From positions 62,001-126,000 of the forward strand of contig CAMOWK010000003.1 of NCBI GenBank assembly GCA_946628415.1: a stretch of 64,000 nucleotides of DNA, given 5' to 3'. This document shows positions 20,374 through 29,653 of this stretch, piece after piece. The position numbers and the translations under genes are program-made. A model generated the notes under the pieces. It ran no database searches, was not told where the DNA came from, and saw nothing but the letters and a program-made list of their open reading frames with translations. Origin of the DNA: an uncultured Lachnospiraceae bacterium. GTDB lineage: Bacteria > Bacillota > Clostridia > Lachnospirales > Lachnospiraceae. Each line of letters starts with the position of its first letter. Within the stretch, counting starts at the first letter, position 1.

Positions 20374-20958
20374 ATGAGAGTTATAGGAATAACAGGACAG
20401 ATAGGTGCAGGAAAATCATATGTTCTTTCGATTCTTGGAAAGAATAAAGAAAACTATGTGCTTGAAAGTGACAGGCTGGCGAAGGAATTATATAGTTATG
20501 GGACTGATCTTTACCGTAAGATTGTCCATGCTTTTGGAAGTGATATAACTATAAAAGAAACCGGGGAAATTGACAGAAAACGCCTTTCAGCCATAGTGTT
20601 CAGTGATGAAGAAAGATTGAATAAACTGAACAGTCTGGTTCATCCTGCTGTTAAAAATGAAATTAGAAGACTCATAGAAGAAAAGAGAAAAGAAGGTTAT
20701 AAAAGGTTCTTTATCGAAGCTGCACTTTTAATTCAGGATGGTTATAAAGAAATATGTGATGAAATCTGGTATGTAACAGCAGATGTGGAGGTCAGGATAG
20801 AAAGACTTATTTCATCCAGAGGCTATTCCAGAGAAAAATGCATAAATATTATTAACAGTCAGCCTGATGATGAGTACTATATGGCAGGTTCTGACAGAAT
20901 TATTCACAATAATGGCTCAACTTACGACTTAAATATGGAACTTCTTGACATTATGTGA
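20374..20958 (+). CDS. coaE: Dephospho-CoA kinase
   Basis: This 194-residue P-loop kinase performs the last step of coenzyme A synthesis. It starts MRVIGITGQIGAGKSYVLS (Walker A) and has the substrate-binding ESDRLAKELY, VHPAVKNEI and IEAALLIQDG segments. It lies ten bases after polA; the polA-coaE pair is common in Firmicutes. A weak hairpin (CTGCAT/ATGCAG, 21000-21022) follows before the next gene. Confidence 0.93.
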   Translation: MRVIGITGQIGAGKSYVLSILGKNKENYVLESDRLAKELYSYGTDLYRKIVHAFGSDITIKETGEIDRKRLSAIVFSDEERLNKLNSLVHPAVKNEIRRLIEEKRKEGYKRFFIEAALLIQDGYKEICDEIWYVTADVEVRIERLISSRGYSREKCINIINSQPDDEYYMAGSDRIIHNNGSTYDLNMELLDIM

Positions 20959-21045
20959 TATTATATTTTAGGGAATTTTTTCTTAAAGTAATGAAAATCT
21001 GCATGTTTGTTGGGGATGCAGGGTTTATTCTAATGGAGAAGGTAT

Positions 21046-22767
21046 ATGTCTTCTGAATTTTCTGAAAAGTATTCATATCGTTTCAGGATGATTCATCGGT
21101 TTATTTATGCTACTTTTATAGTATTTTTCTTAATACTGTTTATCAGTGGCTTGAATAAGTCAGGTTTTCTTACCCTTTATTTTATTATTTCAGCAGTTTT
21201 GTTTCTTGTTACAGATGAATATTTCTTTAAAAAGAATTACGCCATATCGGTAAAGTATTACGAGTATAAGACATTTATTGAACTGGCAATTCTTTCGTGC
21301 GGCCTTTTCAAGGATACTGATTCAATGCTTGTTTATATAGCAGTGCTCCTGCTTCAGTTATTCCTGTTTTTTGAGTATGTTGTATTCAATGATATATTTT
21401 ATGAAAGTCAGCTTACCAATAAAAGACTTATCGGGACAGTTCTTGTCATATTTGGACTTATTGCATTTAACTGGGGTGAATTTAGTACGGAATGGATACT
21501 TGTATTCTTTATCGCAGCAGTCCTTTTATTTGCTGTAATGATGAATATTACGGACTATTACGTTAAATCAATAGTTGAATATAATTACAAACTGACAAGT
21601 CTTTACTTTACCAATGAAAGTATAGAGGAAGATAACAAGGCTCTCCTTGAATATCAGGAAAAGGTCAAATCAGTCAATAACGAACTGAATCTTCAGAGAA
21701 TCAACCTGGCAAAGTTAAATAAAGACCTTGAAGATTCTGCAAATGAAATGAGAGCGCTTGTTGATGTCATGAAAGATTTCTCTTCAAACTTTGATGTAAA
21801 GAAGAGTATGGAAGTTCTTATCGATAAGATTTATGAAACTAAAGGTGTTGATATGGTTTCATTTTATATTGATAAGGGAGTATTTAAAAATAAAAAGCCT
21901 GCAATCTGTACAAAGGGTAAAGAAGAAGATAAGGAATTCTTCGAGAGTATCATGAAGGATATGTATGATATTCTTAAAGAGGATAATGTACTTCAGCCGG
22001 TCGTTCTTTCAGGAGCATCAGTTCTTAGACATGAGTATTTCAAGGATAAGGCATATACCGAAGTTGTTCTTTTTCCTGCATTTGAAAATGATGACGTTTA
22101 CGGGGTTATGCTCTGTGCATCCAAAAAGGTTGATTTCTTTTATAAAGGCTATGCATTTTATGAATCGGCTCTTATCGATTTCTCATCTGTGCTTAAAAGT
22201 ACGAAGCTTTATATACAGATGGAGGATATGGCAAATATCGATTCACTTACCGGACTTTATAACAGACTTAACTTCAACAATACATTTCCTATTCTCTGTA
22301 AGAAGGCTGTCGAAGACAATGAACCTTTTGCAGTTGCTATGATTGATGTGGACAAGTTTAAGGATATAAATGACACGTATGGTCATCTTGCAGGTGATAA
22401 AGTTCTTAAGACTATCGGCAGCATACTTAATGAATATTCAAATGCCAATGCCGGAACAGCAGTAAGATACGGAGGTGAGGAGTTTCTTGTTATACTTCCG
22501 GGTAAACAGGAAGAAGAGGCATATGAGATTCTTACCGAAATTCACGATAAAATAGCAAGTACGGCTATCGATCATTCAGGAAAGATTATAAGAGTCAATA
22601 CCAGTATAGGTCTTGCAATTTATCCGGATACCTGCAAAGACATCAACAGAATAGTTGATGCAGCCGATGAAACTATGTATTACAGTAAAAATCATGGCAG
22701 AGGCATGCTTCTTGTTAATGGCAAGGAAGTAATGTATGCCAGTAAATATTTAAAACTAGAGGAGTAA
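21046..22767 (+). CDS. Membrane diguanylate cyclase (GGDEF domain)
   Basis: The 573-residue product has about six N-terminal transmembrane helices (residues 15-180), a coiled coil (about 185-240), a GAF-like region (about 240-390) and a C-terminal GGDEF domain. The active-site loop is RYGGEEF and the metal site is IDVDKFKDIND, so it should make cyclic di-GMP. The residues before the loop (NANAGTAV) lack the RxxD inhibitory site, so product inhibition at that site is unlikely. The GAF-like region or membrane part may sense a signal; which one is unknown. It ends three bases before ackA. Confidence 0.88.
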   Translation: MSSEFSEKYSYRFRMIHRFIYATFIVFFLILFISGLNKSGFLTLYFIISAVLFLVTDEYFFKKNYAISVKYYEYKTFIELAILSCGLFKDTDSMLVYIAVLLLQLFLFFEYVVFNDIFYESQLTNKRLIGTVLVIFGLIAFNWGEFSTEWILVFFIAAVLLFAVMMNITDYYVKSIVEYNYKLTSLYFTNESIEEDNKALLEYQEKVKSVNNELNLQRINLAKLNKDLEDSANEMRALVDVMKDFSSNFDVKKSMEVLIDKIYETKGVDMVSFYIDKGVFKNKKPAICTKGKEEDKEFFESIMKDMYDILKEDNVLQPVVLSGASVLRHEYFKDKAYTEVVLFPAFENDDVYGVMLCASKKVDFFYKGYAFYESALIDFSSVLKSTKLYIQMEDMANIDSLTGLYNRLNFNNTFPILCKKAVEDNEPFAVAMIDVDKFKDINDTYGHLAGDKVLKTIGSILNEYSNANAGTAVRYGGEEFLVILPGKQEEEAYEILTEIHDKIASTAIDHSGKIIRVNTSIGLAIYPDTCKDINRIVDAADETMYYSKNHGRGMLLVNGKEVMYASKYLKLEE

Positions 22768-22770
22768 GAC

Positions 22771-23907
22771 ATGAAAGTTTTAGTTATTAACAGTGGTTCA
22801 ACTACACTAAAGTATCAGCTTATTGATTCTGTTAGCGAAGAAGTAATGGCAAAAGGAAACTGTGAGAGAATAGGACAGGATCCTAAATTTCCAACACATA
22901 AAGAAGCATTTACTTTTGTAATAGATACACTTCTGAATGGAACGATTGCTTCACTTGATGAGATTGATGCGGTAGGTCACAGAGTCGTACATGGCGGTGA
23001 GTATTTCAGCCATTCTGTTGTTGTAGATGATGATGTTATAGAAAAAATCGACGAGCTGTCAGATCTTGCACCGCTCCATAATCCGGCAAACCTTCTCGGT
23101 ATTAAGGCGTGCATGAAGCTCATGCCGGGTGTTCCGAATGTTGCTGTATTTGATACTGCTTTCCATCAGACTATGGAAGAGAAGGCATACATATACGGTA
23201 TTCCATATGAGTATTATGATAAGTATAAGCTCAGAAAATATGGTTTCCACGGAACAAGCCACAGTTTTGTATCAAAAAGATCCATAGAACTTCTCGGAAA
23301 ACCTGCTGAAGATACTAAGATAATCGTCTGCCACCTCGGCGGAGGAGCAAGTATAAGTGCCGTAAAGGGCGGAAAGTCAGTAGATACATCCATGGGACTT
23401 ACACCGCTTGAAGGACTTATCATGGGTACCAGAAGTGGAAGTATTGATCCGGCAGTTGTTCAGTATATCGCTGATAAAGGGGATAAATCCATTGATGATG
23501 TAATGACCATACTTAACAAAAAGTCAGGTATCTACGGGCTTTCAGGAGTTTCTGCTGATTTCAGAGATATAGAGGCCGGATATATAGACGGCGACCCTAA
23601 ATGCACACTTGCATTTAAAGCTTTCTGTTATCAGATAGTTAAGACTGTAGGCGGATATATAGCTGCAATGAATGGCGTTGATATGATCAGCTTTACGGCA
23701 GGAATTGGTGAACATGATTCCCTTGTACGTAAGGAAATCCTTTCATACTTTGGATATCTCGGAATAGAGCTTGACGAGGCTGCAAATGATAAAAATGGTG
23801 AGATTATGATTTCCACACCGGATTCAAAGGTTAAGGTGTATGTAATTCCAACCAATGAAGAACTTGCCATATGCCGTGAGACTGTGGAACTTGTGAAAAA
23901 GTCTTAA
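22771..23907 (+). CDS. ackA: Acetate kinase
   Basis: This 378-residue protein converts acetyl phosphate and ADP to acetate and ATP, the main ATP-yielding step of acetate fermentation. Family motifs: VLVINSGSTTLKYQLID, DAVGHRVVHGG, VAVFDTAFHQTM, RKYGFHGTSH, VCHLGGGASI and FTAGIGEHDS. It is about 20 residues shorter than most AckA proteins, with the gap in the region after GNCERIGQDP. It follows the GGDEF gene by three bases. The usual partner pta is not in the window. Confidence 0.95.
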   Translation: MKVLVINSGSTTLKYQLIDSVSEEVMAKGNCERIGQDPKFPTHKEAFTFVIDTLLNGTIASLDEIDAVGHRVVHGGEYFSHSVVVDDDVIEKIDELSDLAPLHNPANLLGIKACMKLMPGVPNVAVFDTAFHQTMEEKAYIYGIPYEYYDKYKLRKYGFHGTSHSFVSKRSIELLGKPAEDTKIIVCHLGGGASISAVKGGKSVDTSMGLTPLEGLIMGTRSGSIDPAVVQYIADKGDKSIDDVMTILNKKSGIYGLSGVSADFRDIEAGYIDGDPKCTLAFKAFCYQIVKTVGGYIAAMNGVDMISFTAGIGEHDSLVRKEILSYFGYLGIELDEAANDKNGEIMISTPDSKVKVYVIPTNEELAICRETVELVKKS

Positions 23908-23916
23908 AAATAATAG

Positions 23917-23945
23917 TTGACAATTACGATACACATAAGTATAAT
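23917..23945 (+). promoter_or_regulatory. Consensus sigma-A promoter of rpmF
   Basis: TTGACA at 23917-23922 and TATAAT at 23940-23945 are both perfect and have the ideal 17-base spacer. The site begins only ten bases after the ackA stop. Confidence 0.9.
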
Positions 23946-23979
23946 GAGCAAAGTGTGATTTTCCGAGGAGGTGGAAAAA

Positions 23980-24159
23980 GTGTCAATTTGTCCAAAAGGT
24001 AAGATATCAAAAGCAAGAAGAGATAAAAGAAGAGCAAACTGGAAGATGACTGCTCCAAATCTTGTAAAGTGCAGCAAGTGCGGCGAGCTTATGATGCCTC
24101 ATAGAGTTTGCAAAAACTGTGGCGCATACAACAAGAAAGAAATCATAGCTGTTGATTAA
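23980..24159 (+). CDS. rpmF: 50S ribosomal protein L32
   Basis: This 59-residue protein begins MSICPKGKISKARRDKRRAN and has a four-cysteine zinc ribbon (CSKCGELMMPHRVCKNCG), as in the C+ form of L32. I chose GTG 23980 because GAGGAGGT at 23965-23972 is placed for it and because L32 proteins start at this point. An in-frame GTG at 23971 lies inside that binding site. The DUF177 (YceD) gene often found before rpmF is missing. Confidence 0.97.
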   Translation: MSICPKGKISKARRDKRRANWKMTAPNLVKCSKCGELMMPHRVCKNCGAYNKKEIIAVD

Positions 24160-24202
24160 TTGCTATTATTCTTGTGATTTGAAATTAAAAGTGATTTTAA
24201 CG

Positions 24203-24232
24203 GAACCTGCATTATATGCAGGTTCTTTTTTG
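24203..24232 (+). terminator. Intrinsic terminator after rpmF
   Basis: GAACCTGCA pairs with TGCAGGTTC around TTATA and is followed by a run of six T. This is a textbook terminator. Confidence 0.92.
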
Positions 24233-24239
24233 CTTTCTC

Positions 24240-24265
24240 AGCCTTTAAATGAGGGCTTTTTTTCT
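24240..24265 (+). terminator. Second, weaker terminator before plsX
   Basis: AGCCTTT and AGGGCT form a short stem followed by seven T. It backs up the stronger hairpin just upstream and isolates the plsX promoter from rpmF transcription. Confidence 0.5.
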
Positions 24266-24293
24266 TGTATAGAGTGACTTACTATGATAAAAT
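24265..24293 (+). promoter_or_regulatory. Promoter of plsX-rnc-smc-ftsY
   Basis: TTGTAT at 24265-24270 and TAAAAT at 24288-24293 are 17 bases apart, about 60 bases before the plsX start. No FapR-type palindrome was recognised nearby. Confidence 0.6.
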
Positions 24294-24355
24294 AAACTCC
24301 GTATGTGACTGGGATAGACACATTATAAGTGAGATTAAAATTTGAGGTGAAGAAC

Positions 24356-25396
24356 ATGAATGATGATTTTCTATGTATTGCTATAGATGCTCTTGGAGGA
24401 GATAATGGACCTGCTACTGTTGTTAAGGGAGCTGTTACAGGTGTTAATGAGAATCCAAGTGTTAAGATATACCTTTGCGGAAATGAAGAAAAGTTAAATG
24501 AAGAGCTGTCTTTATACGATTATGATAAGAACAGAATAGTTGTTACCAATGCTACTGAGGAGATAACAACACATGAGCATCCTGTTGAGGCTGTAAGAAC
24601 CAAGAAGGATTCTTCAATGGTAGTTGCTCTTAAGCTTGTAAAAGACGGAATATGTAAGGCGTTTATTTCATCCGGAAGTACAGGTGCCATCCTTGCCGGT
24701 GGTCAGTTTGTTGTAGGACGCGCTAAAGGTGTTAAGAGAACGCCGCTTGCTCATATGCTTCCTACAAGTAAGGAACCTTCACTTCTTCTTGACTGCGGTG
24801 CAAATGTAGATGTTAAACCGGAAGTACTTGTACAGTTTGCCAAGATGGGTTCAATCTATATGGAAAACGTAGTGGGTAAGAAGAATCCAACAGTTGCAAT
24901 TGTAAATATAGGTACTGAAGAAGAAAAGGGAAATGCTCTTGTTAAAGCTACTATTCCACTTTTAAAAGAAGCAAAGGACATCAACTTTATCGGATGCATA
25001 GAGTCAAGAGAGATTCCTAACGGAAAGGCAGATGTTGTTGTTGCCGAAGGATTTGTCGGGAATACGATAATCAAGCTTTATGAAGGGCTTTCAAAAATGC
25101 TTCTTAAAGAGATTAAGGGAGCGATGATGAGCAGCTTTTCAAGTAAGATAGGAGCAGTTCTTATAAAGAAATCCCTTAAGAATACGCTTTCAAGGTTTAA
25201 TGCGAGAAATGCCGGAGGAGCACCGCTTCTCGGACTTAAAGGTCTTGTAGTAAAGATACACGGCAACTCCAAAGAGGATGAGGTTATATCTGCTATAAAG
25301 CAGTGTATAGAGTTTATAGATAAGGATGTTTCTGGCAAGATCATAGAAGGCCTTAGCCAGGAGATTGAGGCTGAAAATGATGACATACAAAACTAA
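24356..25396 (+). CDS. plsX: Phosphate acyltransferase PlsX
   Basis: The product (346 residues) makes acyl phosphate from acyl-ACP, feeding PlsY, which is encoded at 45.5 kb. Family segments are AIDALGGDNGPATVVKGA, SSGSTGAILAGGQFVVGR, LLDCGANVDVKPE and AEGFVGNTIIKLYEG. I chose ATG 24356 with GAGGTGAAG just upstream, rather than the in-frame GTG at 24329. fabH or acpP, often found beside plsX, are absent. The 3' end overlaps rnc by 20 bases. Confidence 0.94.
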   Translation: MNDDFLCIAIDALGGDNGPATVVKGAVTGVNENPSVKIYLCGNEEKLNEELSLYDYDKNRIVVTNATEEITTHEHPVEAVRTKKDSSMVVALKLVKDGICKAFISSGSTGAILAGGQFVVGRAKGVKRTPLAHMLPTSKEPSLLLDCGANVDVKPEVLVQFAKMGSIYMENVVGKKNPTVAIVNIGTEEEKGNALVKATIPLLKEAKDINFIGCIESREIPNGKADVVVAEGFVGNTIIKLYEGLSKMLLKEIKGAMMSSFSSKIGAVLIKKSLKNTLSRFNARNAGGAPLLGLKGLVVKIHGNSKEDEVISAIKQCIEFIDKDVSGKIIEGLSQEIEAENDDIQN

Positions 25397-26084
25397 CGAT
25401 TACACAGAAATCGAAAATAAGATAGGGTATAAATTTAAAGATACCAATAATCTTGATATTGCGTTTACACATAAATCATTTGCAAATGAGTGTAAGCTTA
25501 AAGACATACATTCATATGAAAGATATGAATTTCTCGGAGATGCCATTCTGGAGTTTCTTACCAGCAGAGAACTGTTCAAGAGATATCCGGATATGCCTGA
25601 AGGAGAGCTTACAAAACTCAGAGCGAGTCTTGTATGTGAGATGTCATTGTCGCAGATATCAAGAGACCTCGGTTTCGGAGCATTTCTTTATCTGAGCAAG
25701 GGAGAGGAGCTTACGGGAGGCAGAGACAGGAATTCGATTCTTTGTGACCTCTTTGAATCTGTGCTTGGAGCCATCTATCTTGATGGAGGTATAAGACCTG
25801 CTGCAAAGTTCGTAAACCGTTTCCTTCTTTCCGATATAGACAGTCATAGTGTGTTTTATGATGCCAAGTCTATTCTTCAGGAATATTCACAGAGAAAGAA
25901 TATACCTCTTAGCTATGAGCTTGTTAAGGAAACAGGTCCCGATCATAACAAGACTTACACTGTGTGTGTAATTCTTGGTGACAGAAAGTATGCAACAGCC
26001 GAAGGGCATACCATAAAGTCAGCCGAACAGCTTGCGGCACATTCTACTATAATTGAACTAAATGATAAGGATATGGAAGTTTAG
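25377..26084 (+). CDS. rnc: Ribonuclease III
   Basis: The 235-residue product has an N-terminal RNase III domain with signature ERYEFLGDAILEF, where the glutamate and aspartate coordinate magnesium. A double-stranded RNA-binding domain follows from about residue 165 (DAKSILQEYSQRKNIPLSYE). It processes rRNA precursors and structured RNAs. Adjacent ATGs at 25377 and 25380 are both possible; GAGG at 25367-25370 serves either. The gene starts inside plsX, implying translational coupling. Confidence 0.95.
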   Translation: MMTYKTNDYTEIENKIGYKFKDTNNLDIAFTHKSFANECKLKDIHSYERYEFLGDAILEFLTSRELFKRYPDMPEGELTKLRASLVCEMSLSQISRDLGFGAFLYLSKGEELTGGRDRNSILCDLFESVLGAIYLDGGIRPAAKFVNRFLLSDIDSHSVFYDAKSILQEYSQRKNIPLSYELVKETGPDHNKTYTVCVILGDRKYATAEGHTIKSAEQLAAHSTIIELNDKDMEV

Positions 26085-26086
26085 AA

Positions 26087-29000
26087 ATGTATTTAAAGAG
26101 TATTGAGGTTAATGGATTTAAATCATTCGCTAACAGAATGATATTTAAGTTTGATAAGGGAATAACCGGGATTGTTGGTCCTAACGGTTCAGGTAAGAGT
26201 AATGTAGCTGATGCCGTAAGATGGGTTCTTGGTGAGCAGAGCGCAAAAAATCTCCGTGGTTCCAAGATGGAGGATGTTATATTCTCGGGAACAGAAAACA
26301 GAAAGCCACAGGGTTCTGCCTATGTTGCTATAACACTTGATAATTCGGATCATTCACTTCCAATTGACTTTACAGAAGTAACTGTTGCCAGAAGAGTTTA
26401 CCGTTCGGGTGAAAGTGAGTATCTTATAAATGGAAATGTAAGCCGTCTCAAGGATGTAACCAGACTTTTCTTTGATACAGGTATAGGTAAAGAGGGATAT
26501 TCCATCATTGGACAGGGTAAGATCGAACAGATCCTTTCCGGTAAGCCGGATGAAAGAAGAGAGCTTTTTGATGAAGCTGCAGGTATTGTTAAGTATAAGA
26601 AGAATAAGATAGCAACTGAGAAGCAGCTTGAGGCAGAGCATGTTAATCTTAATCGTATAAATGATATAGTAAGAGGCCTTGAGGAAAGAATAGAGCCACT
26701 TAGAAAACAGTCTGAAACGGCTAAAAAGTACCTTGCTGAAAAGGAAGAACTCCGTCGTCTTGAAGTCGGTTCATTTCTTCTTGAGATTGACAGTATAGAA
26801 GCAAGGATTGATGAAAATCAGAGCAAGTATGATATCGTAAATGCCGATAAAGAAAGACTCGAAAAAGAATTTGAAGAGACAAAACAGCTGTATGACGAGG
26901 TTGAGAAGACTATAGAGTCACTTGACAGAACTATAGATGAGATAAAGGAACTCGTTAATACACGTAATCTTGAGAATGAGCGTGCAGAAGGCAAAATAAA
27001 TGTCTTTAATGAGAGAATTGCATCTGCAGACGCAAGTAAGCAGTCCATAATCCTTGAGATTGAAAGAGTTAAGGGAGAGCTAAAGAGACTTAATTCTGAA
27101 CATGAGGAAAAGGAAAAGGCTAAAGAAAGCACGCTCGAAAAATTAAATAACGAAAAGAAGAATGAAGAAAAATTAAAGAAGGCTGCTGAAGAAGCCGAAA
27201 ATAAGGTTTCAGAAACGGCACAGGCTATTGAAGATGCAAAGGGCGCTATAATTGACTTCATGAGTGAAGGCGGAGAACTTAAGGAAAAAGTTGCAAGATA
27301 TGACGCCATGCTTGAGAATATCAGTCTTCGTAAGACCGAGCTTAACTCACTGTATCTTCAGAATAAGTCGGATGAAATGAAGGAAAAGGCTGAGAAAGAA
27401 AAGTATACTCTCGGTCTTAAAAATGTTGAATTATCTATTAAAGAATATACAGGCAGGCTTGAAAAGTCAGAGAGCTCACTTCGTGAGAAGACTGACAAGT
27501 ATAATGCCGTAAAGCAGGATATTAATAAATACAACCAAAGCATAATCAGTCTTAAATCAAGATATGAAGCGCTTCGTAATCTGACCGAAAGATACGAAGG
27601 CTACGGCCTAAGTATTAAAAAGATTATGGAGAAGAAGGCTGAGAAGAAGGGTATAGTCGGAGTTGTTGCCGATATAATTAAGGTTGATCAGGATTATGAA
27701 ACAGCTGTAGAAACGGCTCTTGGCGGAAGTATCCAGAACATTGTTACACTTGATGATAAAACAGCCAAGGATATGATCTTTTATCTTAAATCCAATAAAC
27801 TCGGCCGTGCTACATTTCTTCCTGTTTCATCTGTTACAGGCAGAAGTATTGATGCAGTTGACGTACTTAAGGAAAACGGAATAGTAGGAGTTGCATCAAA
27901 GCTTGTTAAGACAAAGAAAGAGTATCAGAATATAATCGAAAATCTTCTGGGAAGAACCATAGTTGCAGATAATATCGATACTGCAACAAAGGTTGCCAAA
28001 AAGTATCACCAGTCACTCAGAATCGTAACTCTTGAAGGTGAGCTTATTAATCCGGGTGGATCCATGACGGGAGGTGCATTCAGGAATAAAAGCAACCTTC
28101 TTGGACGTAACAGAGAACTTGAAGAGATTCAAAAAGAAATCGCAAGTTCTACAGCTGCATTCCAAAAAGCCAGAGAAGAAGAGGCGTCTCTTAAGATGAA
28201 GAGAGAATCTCTTAAAGAAGAGATTGAGAGATATAATTCCGAACTGCATAAACTGTCTATTGAAAAGAATACAGTCACGCTTTCTCTTTCAACTGTAAAT
28301 GAAAAGCTTCTTTCCATAGAAAATTCATTTGCGAGAGTTAAGAGAGAGAATGAAGAACTTGATGTTCAGGTGAAGGATATTACGGATAATAAAGCCGAGC
28401 TTTTTGACAGTGAGAAGAAACAAAAGAAGGCTATGGAAGAAAAACAAAAGCTTGTTTCAGTTCTTGAAGGAAAGCTTGAGGACTATAGACTTAAGAGAAA
28501 AGATGCCGATGATAAGGCAAAAGACGCAACGCTCATTGTTAATTCGATTGTTCAGGAAAAGAACTTCAGTGAGTCGGAAATCTCCCGTATCGATGAAGAT
28601 ATAAAGCGTTATAATAATGAACTTTCAATGTATAATGAAAGACTTGAGGGACAGGACAAGGAAAATGGTCAGCTTGAAAAGGATATAGCCGAAACAAGAA
28701 AGAATATCGATCTTAATAATAAGATCATTAAAGAAAGAACCATCAAGCTTGAAGAACTCTATAAGAAAAAGGAAAAGGTAAATGAAGATCATAAGGACTT
28801 CATAAGTAAGAGAGAAAATCTTTCCAAGGAAATCAACGGTCTTGATAAATCATCATTTACACTTGCCGCAAACATAGAAAAGCAGAACGAGAAGAAAGAT
28901 GAACTTCTTAATTATATGTGGGAGGAGTATGAACTCACAAGAAGCAGTGCAAAGGATCTTGGAATCACTGTGAGTGGAGAGCTTCCTCAGATTAAGAAGG

Positions 29001-29644
29001 ACATTACAGCTGTTCGTAACAGGATTAAAGCACTCGGTGATGTTAATGTAGGTTCTATAGAAGAATATAAAGAAGTCGGGGAAAGGTATGAATTCCTCAG
29101 CGGACAGAGGGATGATATAGTTAAGTCGGAAGAGAATCTTAAGAATATCATTGCAGAACTTGATAAGAAGATGAAGGAAACTTTCTCTGAAAAATTTGCT
29201 GAGATTGAGACCATGTTCGGTAAAGTCTTCAGGGAACTCTTCGGAGGTGGTAAGGCGAGTCTTTCTCTTGTAGATGAAGAGAATATACTCGAAACAGGTA
29301 TCATTATAAATGCTCAGCCGCCGGGAAAGAAACTTCAGAATATGATGCAGCTGTCGGGTGGTGAGAAGTCGCTTACAGCTATAGCACTTCTCTTTGCAAT
29401 TCAAAGTCTTAAGCCTTCACCATTCTGTCTGCTTGATGAGATTGAGGCTGCCCTTGATGATCCGAATGTAAAGAGATTTGCCAAGTATCTTAACAGACTT
29501 ACTAAGGATACGCAGTTTATAGTTATTACGCATAGAAAAGGAACTATGGAATGTGCTGATGTACTTTATGGAATCACTATGCAGGAGAAGGGTGTTTCCA
29601 CACAGGTTTCAGTCAGCATGATTGAAGAAGGACTTGCCGGATAG
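26087..29644 (+). CDS. smc: Chromosome segregation protein SMC
   Basis: This full-length 1185-residue SMC has an ATPase head (Walker A GPNGSGKSN, residues 32-40), long coiled coils (about 170-510 and 670-1010), a hinge near residues 515-665 (GVVADIIKVD... GGSMTGGAF) and the C-terminal head with LSGGEKSLTA and Walker B CLLDEIEAALDD. With ScpA and ScpB (both encoded at 47-48.5 kb) it forms the condensin that organises the nucleoid. It starts two bases after rnc and is followed after nine bases by ftsY, the standard Firmicutes order. Confidence 0.97.
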   Translation: MYLKSIEVNGFKSFANRMIFKFDKGITGIVGPNGSGKSNVADAVRWVLGEQSAKNLRGSKMEDVIFSGTENRKPQGSAYVAITLDNSDHSLPIDFTEVTVARRVYRSGESEYLINGNVSRLKDVTRLFFDTGIGKEGYSIIGQGKIEQILSGKPDERRELFDEAAGIVKYKKNKIATEKQLEAEHVNLNRINDIVRGLEERIEPLRKQSETAKKYLAEKEELRRLEVGSFLLEIDSIEARIDENQSKYDIVNADKERLEKEFEETKQLYDEVEKTIESLDRTIDEIKELVNTRNLENERAEGKINVFNERIASADASKQSIILEIERVKGELKRLNSEHEEKEKAKESTLEKLNNEKKNEEKLKKAAEEAENKVSETAQAIEDAKGAIIDFMSEGGELKEKVARYDAMLENISLRKTELNSLYLQNKSDEMKEKAEKEKYTLGLKNVELSIKEYTGRLEKSESSLREKTDKYNAVKQDINKYNQSIISLKSRYEALRNLTERYEGYGLSIKKIMEKKAEKKGIVGVVADIIKVDQDYETAVETALGGSIQNIVTLDDKTAKDMIFYLKSNKLGRATFLPVSSVTGRSIDAVDVLKENGIVGVASKLVKTKKEYQNIIENLLGRTIVADNIDTATKVAKKYHQSLRIVTLEGELINPGGSMTGGAFRNKSNLLGRNRELEEIQKEIASSTAAFQKAREEEASLKMKRESLKEEIERYNSELHKLSIEKNTVTLSLSTVNEKLLSIENSFARVKRENEELDVQVKDITDNKAELFDSEKKQKKAMEEKQKLVSVLEGKLEDYRLKRKDADDKAKDATLIVNSIVQEKNFSESEISRIDEDIKRYNNELSMYNERLEGQDKENGQLEKDIAETRKNIDLNNKIIKERTIKLEELYKKKEKVNEDHKDFISKRENLSKEINGLDKSSFTLAANIEKQNEKKDELLNYMWEEYELTRSSAKDLGITVSGELPQIKKDITAVRNRIKALGDVNVGSIEEYKEVGERYEFLSGQRDDIVKSEENLKNIIAELDKKMKETFSEKFAEIETMFGKVFRELFGGGKASLSLVDEENILETGIIINAQPPGKKLQNMMQLSGGEKSLTAIALLFAIQSLKPSPFCLLDEIEAALDDPNVKRFAKYLNRLTKDTQFIVITHRKGTMECADVLYGITMQEKGVSTQVSVSMIEEGLAG

Positions 29645-29653
29645 GAGGAGCTT

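Noticed and set aside
28853..29404. Long minus-strand ORF inside smc
   Set aside because: It is antisense to the conserved SMC head and has no family features; a shadow of biased codon use.
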